NCBI GenBank assembly: GCA_041736675.1
Contig: JBGSTD010000004.1
Location: 1-64,000 of the forward strand
DNA length: 64,000 nt
Direction: 5' to 3'
From: Salaquimonas sp041736675
Lineage (GTDB): Bacteria; Pseudomonadota; Alphaproteobacteria; Rhizobiales; Rhizobiaceae
Shown piece by piece: positions 15,625 to 24,578 of this stretch (its first letter is position 1; each line of letters begins with the position of its first letter). The translations under genes and the position numbers were made by a program. The notes beneath the pieces are model-generated. The model did not search any database and was not told the DNA's origin. It saw only the letters and a program-made list of their open reading frames with translations.

Positions 15625-18033
15625 TCAGCGTACATAGGCGGTATTCAAATCGTCGGAGAATTGGGCAATCAATCTCATCAGCACCGGAAACCGGTCCTGG
15701 TCAATCTCATCGGGTGAAAGAACCGCCAATTGTGCCATTGCCTTGACCAGGGTTGAGCGCACCGGTGTCAGTTGTTGACCTTCGGATGATCCAGGCAGGT
15801 AACCAATATGTTCCTCGATTTCCCTGAACTGGTAAATAATCGAACGAGGATTCAGTAGGTCCAGTGCCAAAAGGTCAATGACAGTAGAACGATTGGTGGC
15901 AACGTCATAACGCTGGCGGTGCGTCATTGCGCTGTCTGCAACTTCGATTGCCAATTCCCAGGCTCCGGCGGGCGCCGCAGGTGACGTCAACGCCTCTACC
16001 AACCGTGTGGTTGTTGCCGCTCTCTCGAGCAGCTTTCCGATCTGCAGGAACCGCCATCCGGCAAACCTCGACATGTTGTCATGGATCAGACCCGAAAGGC
16101 CTGACAGTTTGCGCAGAATAACGCTCATCGCTCTTGCCATGTCTGAACCAGGTTTTGCGGATTGTGCCAATTGATTGATTGTTTTGGACAGATCCTGCAA
16201 CGCAAGAGTACCGTCCATCGAGAAACGGTCGCTGACCTGACCTGCGGCATAACCTGCCGAATTCACCAGATTGGTCACGAATCCCGGCAACTGCTCATCA
16301 AAATCAAGAACACCCATTTTTTCGAGATAGACTTTAAGATAGGCGATCAACTCACTGTTATGAGAATCAAATTCCGAAACACGCAGATGGTAGGAGCGCA
16401 ACAGCCTCACAACATGTTCGGTTCTCTCCACATATCTTCCGAGCCAAAATAAATTGTCTGCAGCCCTGCTCGGCAAGACCCCCGGCGCGCGCCTTCTGAA
16501 GGCTTCGTCGGGCTGAGGCAACATGGTTTCCTCAACCACTGGCTTGGGGCTGACGATCCAGACATCGGCTGCCGAACCGCCACGTTGCATGGCAAGCTCG
16601 GTCGAATTGCTGTCGCGGCCTATTCTTGCAAAACCACCGGGCATGGCAACCCATCCCGATTCAGTACGAGCAAGGAACACCCGCAAACTCATCGGTCGCG
16701 GCACAATCCTGTTTTCTTCCAAGGCTGGTGCGGTGGAGAGCTTGACGGCCTCTTGCCCGACCAGCGTATCTGCATTTTCGTCAATCCAATTGTCCAGTGA
16801 ACCATGCACATCTACATCGCCCTTGCCGCCGACAACGGTGATATCATCAAGATCGAAGAGAAAACGGGTTGTATAGGCACTGCCGATTGTCATTCGATCT
16901 GCATTGGCTTTTACATATTCCTTTTCCCTCGGTTGCCCGCACCACCATGTCGCGATGTTTGGCATTTTTAGCGGCCTGCCCGCCCATTCGCTGGCAATGC
17001 GTGGAAGAAACGCCAAAAGTGCGCGAGTCTCGAGAACACCCGAACCGATCGCATTGATCATTGTCACATTCTGGTTCCTGATTGCGCCAAGCAAGCCTGC
17101 TGTGCCCAGTTGCGAATTCTCTTCAAGTTCCAAGGGATCGACCCACATAGAATCCATTCGTCGCCACAGGACGTTTACCGGCTGAAAACCATCAATGGTA
17201 CGCACCATCAATTGACTATCGCGCATTGTCAGGTCTTCACCCTGAAGCAGCATGAAGCCCAGATAGCGAGCAATATAGGCATGCTCGAAATAGGTTTCAT
17301 TCATCGGGCCGGGGGTCAGTATGCCAGCGCGTTGTTCGTCGCCTCCGCGAAGTGTGAGCATGGCATTTCTAAAGCTCTTGAAAAATCCGGCAATCCGGTG
17401 GACATGGGACTGGGGGTAAAGACCTGAGAAAATGCGCGTTGTCGCCAAGCGGTTTTCAAGAGCAAATCCGGCTCCTGACGGTGCTTGTGTGCGGTCTCCC
17501 AATACCCACCATTTTCCATTTGGACCCCTGCCGATATCAAAAGCGACGAAATGCAGGAAATGGCCCGATTTTGGTTTTACGCCGACCAGAGGACGTATCC
17601 ATTCAGGGTTCTGCGAAACAAGTCGGGCGGGGAGAAAACCGTCCCTGACCAATGTATTGTTTCCATAAAGATCGGCCATCACGCTTTCAAGAATATCCGC
17701 GCGCTGGGAGAGACCTTCCCTGATTGATTGCCATTCGGTTTCATCGAGCAACAGGGGGATCGGACTGAGCGGCCAATCCCTTTCGGTTGTATTTTTTGCC
17801 GAATAGTGTCTGTAAAAAACACCTGCATCGCGAAGATATTGCCGACCAATCGAGATGCGATGGGTCATATCGTCAGGATCAATAGATTTCAGGACACCAA
17901 CGAGTTCACGCCAAACCGGACGAACATTGCCAGCCACATCCAACAATTCGTCCGGCACGCCCTCTACAAGTTTGTAGTCGTCGAAAAAACCGTTCGAACC
18001 TTGATGGGACTGAAAGTCCGGTTGCAATGACAT
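15625..18033 (-). CDS. Circularly permuted ATP-grasp / alpha-E fusion protein
   Basis: 802 aa from the ATG at 18033; the frame extends to a TTG at 18051 that overlaps the upstream stop, but the ATG is better spaced after GAGGA. Residues 1 to about 480 form a circularly permuted ATP-grasp ligase domain (GVKPKSGHFLHFVAFDIGRG, WVLGDRTQAPSGAGFALENR, LTPGPMNETYFEHAYIARYLG). Residues about 500-802 form the helical alpha-E domain (PSRAADNLFWLGRYVERTEH). The family is predicted to make peptide-like bonds, with alpha-E as helper. In many bacteria the two halves are separate genes; here they are fused. Substrate unknown. Confidence 0.88.
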   Translation of the reverse strand: MSLQPDFQSHQGSNGFFDDYKLVEGVPDELLDVAGNVRPVWRELVGVLKSIDPDDMTHRISIGRQYLRDAGVFYRHYSAKNTTERDWPLSPIPLLLDETEWQSIREGLSQRADILESVMADLYGNNTLVRDGFLPARLVSQNPEWIRPLVGVKPKSGHFLHFVAFDIGRGPNGKWWVLGDRTQAPSGAGFALENRLATTRIFSGLYPQSHVHRIAGFFKSFRNAMLTLRGGDEQRAGILTPGPMNETYFEHAYIARYLGFMLLQGEDLTMRDSQLMVRTIDGFQPVNVLWRRMDSMWVDPLELEENSQLGTAGLLGAIRNQNVTMINAIGSGVLETRALLAFLPRIASEWAGRPLKMPNIATWWCGQPREKEYVKANADRMTIGSAYTTRFLFDLDDITVVGGKGDVDVHGSLDNWIDENADTLVGQEAVKLSTAPALEENRIVPRPMSLRVFLARTESGWVAMPGGFARIGRDSNSTELAMQRGGSAADVWIVSPKPVVEETMLPQPDEAFRRRAPGVLPSRAADNLFWLGRYVERTEHVVRLLRSYHLRVSEFDSHNSELIAYLKVYLEKMGVLDFDEQLPGFVTNLVNSAGYAAGQVSDRFSMDGTLALQDLSKTINQLAQSAKPGSDMARAMSVILRKLSGLSGLIHDNMSRFAGWRFLQIGKLLERAATTTRLVEALTSPAAPAGAWELAIEVADSAMTHRQRYDVATNRSTVIDLLALDLLNPRSIIYQFREIEEHIGYLPGSSEGQQLTPVRSTLVKAMAQLAVLSPDEIDQDRFPVLMRLIAQFSDDLNTAYVR

Positions 18034-18047
18034 ATTCTTTTCAGTCC

Positions 18048-21000
18048 TCAAATCCCTGCTGGCCGACGAAGGTCGAGCGTCAAGGGAAATTCCGGATGCG
18101 GCGTTTCTGGAACCGGATCAAATTTGCCCGGAGTATGACCATTTGCCTCAAATCGTGCAAGTCGGCGCGCCTCTGCTTCATTTCCATTCACAGGGAAAGT
18201 GTCGTAGTTGCGGCCACCCGGATGAGCAACGTGATATTTGCAACCGCCAAGAGCACGTCCGCTCCAATTGTCATAAATGTCAAATACCAGCGGCGCATCG
18301 ACCGGAATGACAGGATGCAGCGAACTCGCGGCCTGCCATGCCTTGAAGCGCACAGCTCCAACACCAACGCCATTCTTTCCAATCTTTTGAAGCGGGACAG
18401 GTCTCCCGTTGCACATGACGCGATAGCGATCAGGATCAGCACAAGCCAGCTTGACCTGAAGGCGCTCGGTGGAACTGTCGGTATATCGAACGGTTCCGCC
18501 GATTGCCCCTGTTTCGCCCAGCACATGCCAGGGTTCCAGTGCCTGGCGCAATTCAAGCCTGACATTTTCGCAGACAACTTCGCCGCAGAACGGGAATCGA
18601 AATTCAGCTTGCGCTTCAAACCATTCCGGTCTCATTTCGAAACCATGGCCTGCGAGGTCGGCAAGAACATCTAGAAAATCTTCCCAGACAAAATGCTGCA
18701 ACATGAAACTGTCGTGCAGGGTTGTACCCCAACGCGGCAGATTGCCTGTCAGCGGCGATTGCCAGAGCCGGGCAATGATTGCCCTTATCAGCAATTGCTG
18801 AGCAAGGCTCATGCGCGGGTTCGGAGGCATTTCAAAACCACGGAACTCTACAAGCCCGAGACGACCTGTCGGACCGTCAGGAGAATACATCTTGTCGATG
18901 CAAATCTCGGCGCGATGGGTGTTTCCGGTAACATCCGTCAGAATATTGCGAAGCAGCCGGTCGGTCAGCCACGGGGTGGCGTTTGCGGCATCTTTTGGCC
19001 CGGGAATCTGGGACAGAGCAATTTCCAGTTCGTAGAGGCTGTCGTGCCTTGCCTCATCAATTCTTGGTGCCTGGCTTGTCGGCCCGATAAACAGACCGGA
19101 AAAAAGATAGGACAAGCTTGGATGGCGCTGCCAGAAAAGAATGATGCTTTTCAAAAGATCCGGCCTTCTGATAAACGGACTGTCGAGCGGCGTTGCTCCG
19201 CCGACTACCACATGGTTGCCGCCGCCCGTTCCCGTGTGCTTGCCGTCTATCATGAACTTGTCTGCGCCAAGACGGTTCTGGCGCGCTGCTTCATAGACAG
19301 TCTCAGTAATTGCAACACACTCTTCCCAGTTTGAAGCAGGGTGAATATTGACTTCAATCACTCCCGGATCGGGGGCCACGCGAATGACGTTGATGCGAGG
19401 ATCGGATGGCGGGCCATAGCCTTCGATATGGACAGGAGCCCCGATTGATCTGGCAGCTTCTTCTGCTGCTGTCACGAGATCCAGATAATCTTCAAGTTCC
19501 TCGACAGGCGGCATGAAAACGCATAGCCGGCCATCGCGCAATTCAACGGAAATTGCTGTGCGAACAGCACCTCCCAATTCTCCCAATTCCTGTTCAATCC
19601 GGTCCTGCACAGCCTCGGAAGCCGTAAAGGATGCAGTCGGCTGGCTCCTTGCCTCTTTTGGCGCTTTTGCTCCACTACCCTTTTTTCCTTTTGCTAGGGG
19701 CTGGCGGGGTATGGTCGGGTCCTGCGGGTTGATGAACGGATATTGCGCTTGCGGGACATGCGGCAGAGTTCCCAGCGGCAGCCGGTAGCCTACGGGGCTG
19801 TCACCCGGCACAAGATAAAGATTGCCTCGCCGGGTCTTCCATTTTTCCGAGCGCCAGGAGCGCCCGGAGGCTTTTGCCTGCCAGCGCTGGATGGGCAACA
19901 CAAAGCCGGAGGGTTTATCAAGACCGCGCCCGAAAACACGTGCAATACGGCTGCGCTCCTCGGGATCATCCAGTTTTGAATCCTGCGGGGATACGTTGTC
20001 AGGCAGGTTGCTTTCCTTGAGAATCCATGTTGCAGGATCCTCATAAGCCGGCACAACATATTCAGCAGCAATGCCAAGATGGTCTGCAACCGAGTGGAGC
20101 AATTTTTCGGCAGCCTGCGGCGCTGCTCCCGTATTGCTGCCTTCGGTGGCGATCAGATTCGCGTCATTCCAGATCGGCTCTCCGTCACGGCGCCAGTAGA
20201 GTGAAAACGTCCAGCGTGGAAGTGTTTCGCCGGGATACCATTTGCCCTGTCCGTAGTGGAGAAATCCGGTCGGGGCAAACTCATTGCGCAAACGGCGGAT
20301 CAATTTGTCAGCCAATTCCCGCTTCGTCGGACCTACCGCAGAGGTGTTCCATTCGTCCGCTTCAAAATCATCTATCGAGACAAAAGTCGGCTCACCGCCC
20401 ATTGTCAGACGTACATCCCCCTCCCGCAATGCGGCATCGACCTTTTTCCCAAGCTGGTTGAGCGCATCCCAGGAGGCATCGGAAAAAGGCTTGGTAATAC
20501 GCGGGTGCTCGGCAACACGGTCCACCCGCATGTCAAAGTCAAATTCAACATTTGCAGAACTGGCAACACCTGAAATGGGTGCAGCGTTGCGGTAATGTGG
20601 CGTGGCGGCAAGCGGTATGTGGCTTTCACCGGTCAGCAGCCCCGATGTCGGATCAAGGCCTATCCATCCGGCACCCGGCAAATAGACTTCACACCATGCA
20701 TGCAGATCCGTGAAATCAACCTCGGTTCCCGCCGGTCCGTCGATTGCCACAAGATCAGGTTTCAACTGAATGAGATATCCTGACACAAACCTTGCAGCGA
20801 GGCCGAGATTGCGAAAAATCTGGACCAGCAGCCAGCTGCTGTCACGACATGAAGCCTTGCCTGTTTCAAATGTCACTTCGGGAGTTTGCACCCCCGGCTC
20901 CATCCGGATCACGTAATTGATTTCGCTGGCAAGTCGCGAATTCAGCCCAACCACGAAGTCAACTGTCGGCGTCTTTTCACGGCTGATTGTGCGAAGAAAT

Positions 21001-21386
21001 GCATCAAGGCGCGGCCCCACAGGCTCCGGTTTCAGATAGATCACAAGATCGGATGCAATATCTTCATTATAGGCGAACGGCCAATCCTTTGCATCTTCCT
21101 CAACGAAAAAATCAAACGGATTGTAGACCGTCATGTCTGCCACGAGGTCAACTTCGATCTTGAGTTCCATAACCGGGTTGGGAAAGACGAAACGAGCCAA
21201 CCAGTTTCCATAAGGATCCTGCTGATAGTTGACGAAATGGTCTGACGGGGAAACTTGAAGAGAGTGGGAAATTACCCTGGTTCGACTGTGGGGAGCCGGT
21301 CTCAACCGGATTATTTGGGGACCTAAGGTTACCGGTTGATCGTATTTATAGTGCGTCAAATGATGAACGGCAGCTTTGATGGACAT
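18048..21386 (-). CDS. Transglutaminase / DUF2126 fusion protein (1112 aa)
   Basis: The start is set at the ATG at 21386 behind AAGGAG; the frame is open 18 codons further up. Residues 1 to about 290 are a transglutaminase-like module with the catalytic cysteine in GKASCRDSSW, histidine in DLHAWCEVY and aspartate in LDPTSGLL. The rest is DUF2126, a domain with an amidoligase or glutamine-synthetase-like fold proposed for it, with MGGEPTFVSIDD, GKHTGTGGGNHVVVGG and FRGFEMPPNPRM. No signal peptide is seen. It is the first gene of the operon with the ATP-grasp/alpha-E and transglutaminase genes. This trio is widely conserved in proteobacteria and predicted to build or edit a peptide tag or metabolite; no function has been shown that I know of. 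Confidence 0.88.
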   Translation of the reverse strand: MSIKAAVHHLTHYKYDQPVTLGPQIIRLRPAPHSRTRVISHSLQVSPSDHFVNYQQDPYGNWLARFVFPNPVMELKIEVDLVADMTVYNPFDFFVEEDAKDWPFAYNEDIASDLVIYLKPEPVGPRLDAFLRTISREKTPTVDFVVGLNSRLASEINYVIRMEPGVQTPEVTFETGKASCRDSSWLLVQIFRNLGLAARFVSGYLIQLKPDLVAIDGPAGTEVDFTDLHAWCEVYLPGAGWIGLDPTSGLLTGESHIPLAATPHYRNAAPISGVASSANVEFDFDMRVDRVAEHPRITKPFSDASWDALNQLGKKVDAALREGDVRLTMGGEPTFVSIDDFEADEWNTSAVGPTKRELADKLIRRLRNEFAPTGFLHYGQGKWYPGETLPRWTFSLYWRRDGEPIWNDANLIATEGSNTGAAPQAAEKLLHSVADHLGIAAEYVVPAYEDPATWILKESNLPDNVSPQDSKLDDPEERSRIARVFGRGLDKPSGFVLPIQRWQAKASGRSWRSEKWKTRRGNLYLVPGDSPVGYRLPLGTLPHVPQAQYPFINPQDPTIPRQPLAKGKKGSGAKAPKEARSQPTASFTASEAVQDRIEQELGELGGAVRTAISVELRDGRLCVFMPPVEELEDYLDLVTAAEEAARSIGAPVHIEGYGPPSDPRINVIRVAPDPGVIEVNIHPASNWEECVAITETVYEAARQNRLGADKFMIDGKHTGTGGGNHVVVGGATPLDSPFIRRPDLLKSIILFWQRHPSLSYLFSGLFIGPTSQAPRIDEARHDSLYELEIALSQIPGPKDAANATPWLTDRLLRNILTDVTGNTHRAEICIDKMYSPDGPTGRLGLVEFRGFEMPPNPRMSLAQQLLIRAIIARLWQSPLTGNLPRWGTTLHDSFMLQHFVWEDFLDVLADLAGHGFEMRPEWFEAQAEFRFPFCGEVVCENVRLELRQALEPWHVLGETGAIGGTVRYTDSSTERLQVKLACADPDRYRVMCNGRPVPLQKIGKNGVGVGAVRFKAWQAASSLHPVIPVDAPLVFDIYDNWSGRALGGCKYHVAHPGGRNYDTFPVNGNEAEARRLARFEANGHTPGKFDPVPETPHPEFPLTLDLRRPAGI

Positions 21387-21558
21387 ATACTCTCCTTGTT
21401 CCCAAGGCGAAAGAATTGCGCATCCATTCAACGATTGCAATCAGCAAAATCAATTCGCCCAGCCGTTAACCAAATAGTAACCTTGATACTCGACATCGCA
21501 GCGCGCTTGGTACACTTTAAACTGGTAATTTATGGCAATTGGGTGTGGGAACAAGAAA

Positions 21559-22857
21559 ATGGGTAAAGAGTTCAAAGTATGCGTTATCGGCGCCGGGGCT
21601 GGCGGTTTGTCCATGGCTCGGGCTTTGCAGCGGCACGGGATTGACTATGACCATTTCGAGCGCCACAGCGACATTGGCGGCGTGTGGGACCAGAAAAACC
21701 TTGCCGGCCCGATGTATGACAGCGCTCACATGATCTCTTCAAAGACCATGTCAGCGTTCAAAGGCTTTCCAATGCCTGCCGAGTATCCCGACTATCCAGG
21801 GCACCGGTTGATATTGGCCTATTTGAAATCGTTTGCGGAGGCCTATGACCTTCGAGAGAAAATCAGGTTTGAAACCAGCGTCGAAAAAGCCGAGAAAAAA
21901 GACGACCGCTGGGAAGTATCCTTCAGCGATGGCACCGTTGGGCACTATGACGGACTGGTCGCCGCGACTGGACTTGCGTGGCATCCGCGCATGCCGGAAT
22001 ATCCAGGCGAATTTACCGGCGAGATAATTCATTCATCAAAGTACCGCTCTCTCGATATATTCAAGGGAAAAAGGGTCCTTGTTATCGGAGCAGGAAATTC
22101 GGGAACCGATATTGCTGCTGATGCGGCCCGGGTTGCAGAAAAGGCATTTCTTTCGATGCGCCGCGCCTATCATTTCATCCCCAAGCACGTGTTCGGCATG
22201 CCTGCCGATGTTTTTGCCGTGACAGGTTCAATCTTCCCGATGAAGGTTCAGCAATATATGCTGGCTATTGTTTTGCGGCTGCTCAATGGCGATGTTACCC
22301 GCCACGGATTGCAAAAGCCAAATCATCTGCCTTTGTCGAGCCACCCGATTGTCAACACGGCGGCGATGCATTCGATGGCACACGGCGACTTGAAGCCAAA
22401 AGTCGATGTGGAAAGGTTCGACGGCGATACGGTCATCTTCAAAGATGGTTCAAAGGAAAAGATAGACCTGATCGTTGCTGCCACAGGATATATTCACAAA
22501 GTGCCGTTTGCCGATCCGGAACTGCTTTCCAATTCCGGTGAAGAATCCAATCTTTTCATGCGCACTGTCAGCCGCAAGGACCCGACTTTCAGTGCAGTTG
22601 GTTTCATTGAAATCAATGGCGGTGTCTACCCGTTCTATGATGAATTCAACGACCTTGTGGCGAACTACTACAATGAGTTGAAAAACGGCACAGACAAAGC
22701 CGGTAAATTTGCAGACATTGTCCGTTCAGGTAAATATGATGTCTCCGGCAAGGTCAACTATGTCGACAGCCCGCGCCATCATGTCTATGCCAACGTGCTG
22801 GAATCAATGCGTCAGGTAAAACGCGTTCGCAAGGATATGGGATGGAAAGCAATCTGA
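21559..22857 (+). CDS. Flavin-containing monooxygenase (FMO/BVMO type)
   Basis: 432 aa from the ATG at 21559; an ATG at 21532 would add 9 polar residues. The FAD site is GAGAGGLSMARAL, the NADPH site is GAGNSGTDIA, and the FMO/BVMO fingerprint F-x-G-x-x-x-H is seen as FTGEIIHSSKY. It oxygenates a soft nucleophile (amine or sulfide) or a ketone using NADPH and O2. The gene stands alone, divergent from the DUF2126 operon and convergent with pgm, so the substrate cannot be inferred from neighbours. Confidence 0.85.
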   Translation: MGKEFKVCVIGAGAGGLSMARALQRHGIDYDHFERHSDIGGVWDQKNLAGPMYDSAHMISSKTMSAFKGFPMPAEYPDYPGHRLILAYLKSFAEAYDLREKIRFETSVEKAEKKDDRWEVSFSDGTVGHYDGLVAATGLAWHPRMPEYPGEFTGEIIHSSKYRSLDIFKGKRVLVIGAGNSGTDIAADAARVAEKAFLSMRRAYHFIPKHVFGMPADVFAVTGSIFPMKVQQYMLAIVLRLLNGDVTRHGLQKPNHLPLSSHPIVNTAAMHSMAHGDLKPKVDVERFDGDTVIFKDGSKEKIDLIVAATGYIHKVPFADPELLSNSGEESNLFMRTVSRKDPTFSAVGFIEINGGVYPFYDEFNDLVANYYNELKNGTDKAGKFADIVRSGKYDVSGKVNYVDSPRHHVYANVLESMRQVKRVRKDMGWKAI

Positions 22858-22864
22858 TTGCCTG

Positions 22865-22927
22865 AACCGTCAACTGGGCGCCAGCCAGAATAATGAATCT
22901 GGCTGGCTCGATTTTCCAGCGACGGTT
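22865..22927. terminator. Bidirectional stem-loop between FMO and pgm
   Basis: An inner stem GCCAGCCAGA (22880-22889) with TCTGGCTGGC (22898-22907) is perfect over 10 bp. An outer stem AACCGTC (22865-22871) with GACGGTT (22921-22927) surrounds it. Short T runs follow the inner stem (CGATTTTCC). Lying between convergent genes, it probably ends both transcripts. Confidence 0.7.
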
Positions 22928-22937
22928 TACAACACAC

Positions 22938-24578
22938 TCAGGTCATGACATCAGGTTCAGCGCGGCCCAACTGCTTTAAATCAATGATTTCGCTGATGGC
23001 GTTCCTGACTGGCAACAATGCTGACTGGGTTTCACGGAACAATGCGTCTGCATGGCTCGCGTCAGCCGAAACATATTGCTCCAGGTAAATACGCAAAGTG
23101 GCGCCCTCGGTGCCTGTTCCGGACAAACGCAGAACTCCCCTTCCACCACCAACGAAGTTTATCCTGATACCCTGGTTGTTACTGAGCGAACCATCGACCG
23201 GATCAAGATAGGAAAACTCATCTGCTGACCTTACCTCAAGACCGGCAAACTTTTGTCCAGCAAGATGGCTCAGGCGACCGCGCAGATTTTCCACGAGTGT
23301 ATTCGCCTTGTCACTTGCAACCGCTTCATAGTCGTGGCGCGAATAGTAATTGCGTCCATAGGTTTTCCAGTGATCGGCAAGAATTTCCGCGACCCCCTGC
23401 TTACGTACGGCCAGAATATTCAGCCACAAGAGTACCGCCCACAAGCCATCTTTTTCGCGCACGTGATCAGAGCCGGTTCCCGCACTTTCCTCGCCGCAAA
23501 TGCTGACTTTACCGGCATCCAGCAAATTGCCAAAGAATTTCCAGCCGGTTGGTGTTTCATAAACTTCAATACCCAATTTTGCAGCCACGCGGTCACATGC
23601 CGCACTTGTGGGCATCGAGCGGGCAACACCGACAATGCCATCCTTGTATCCCGGAGCAAGATGGGCATTGGCTGCAAGAACGGCCAGACTGTCGGAAGGC
23701 GTGACGTAAATGCCTCGACCCAAAACCATGTTGCGATCACCGTCCCCGTCAGATGCGGCGCCAAAATCAGGCGACTTGTCCGACATCATCAGATCAACAA
23801 GCGGCCTTGCCCAGACCGGATTCGGATCGGGATGACCCTTGCCAAAATCTTCCAGCGGGATGCCATTGATCACGCTGCCTTTGGGCGCATCCAGCGTGTC
23901 TTCCAGAATTGCTGTTGCATAGGGTCCGGTCACCGCGTGCATTGCGTCGAAGCAAATGGAAAAGCCTGACGCAAAGCAATTGCGTATCGCCGGAAAATCG
24001 AAAAGTGTTTCCATAAGCGCGGCATATTCAGTTACAGGGTCGACGATTTCAATTTCCGTGTCACCAATCGAGGTTTTTCCGGTCTTTGACAGGTCGATGT
24101 CCTCAACCCGCGCGATCCTATAATCACTGATTGATTTGGTTGCCTGAAAGATTGCAGCGGTCACTTTTTCCGGGGCCGGACCGCCATTGGGAATGTTGAA
24201 CTTGATTCCGAAATCCTCATCAATGCCGCCAGGATTATGGCTTGCCGAAAGGATCAGCCCGCCATCGGTCTTGTTGATGCGGATCAGGTGGGAAGCAGCC
24301 GGTGTTGACAGCAAACCATCACGGCCAACGATAATTTTTATTGCACCATTGGCAGCCGCAATCTTGAGAATGATCTGTATCGCCTGACGGTTAAAGAACC
24401 GCCCGTCGCCTCCAACAACGAAACACTTCCCTTTCGCACCACCGATGGCGTTGAAAACCGACTGGACAAAATTCTCGACATAGCCGGGCTGCATGAAAGT
24501 TCTGGTCTTTTTGCGCAGACCGGATGTGCCAGGAAGTTGGCCTTCGATCGGTTTGGTTGCCACTTTTTCAAACTGCAT
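22938..24578 (-). CDS. pgm: Alpha-D-glucose phosphate-specific phosphoglucomutase
   Basis: 546 aa from the ATG at 24578 (GAGG upstream); the longer frame opens with TTG. It interconverts glucose 1-phosphate and glucose 6-phosphate. The phosphoserine loop is SASHNPGGIDEDFGIKFN, the metal loop is DGDGDRNMV, the sugar loop is GEESAGTGSDH, and the phosphate-binding end is RLSGTGTEGATLR. It is the last gene of the glycogen operon, overlapping malQ by 11 nt, and links glycogen to central metabolism. Confidence 0.95.
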   Translation of the reverse strand: MQFEKVATKPIEGQLPGTSGLRKKTRTFMQPGYVENFVQSVFNAIGGAKGKCFVVGGDGRFFNRQAIQIILKIAAANGAIKIIVGRDGLLSTPAASHLIRINKTDGGLILSASHNPGGIDEDFGIKFNIPNGGPAPEKVTAAIFQATKSISDYRIARVEDIDLSKTGKTSIGDTEIEIVDPVTEYAALMETLFDFPAIRNCFASGFSICFDAMHAVTGPYATAILEDTLDAPKGSVINGIPLEDFGKGHPDPNPVWARPLVDLMMSDKSPDFGAASDGDGDRNMVLGRGIYVTPSDSLAVLAANAHLAPGYKDGIVGVARSMPTSAACDRVAAKLGIEVYETPTGWKFFGNLLDAGKVSICGEESAGTGSDHVREKDGLWAVLLWLNILAVRKQGVAEILADHWKTYGRNYYSRHDYEAVASDKANTLVENLRGRLSHLAGQKFAGLEVRSADEFSYLDPVDGSLSNNQGIRINFVGGGRGVLRLSGTGTEGATLRIYLEQYVSADASHADALFRETQSALLPVRNAISEIIDLKQLGRAEPDVMT

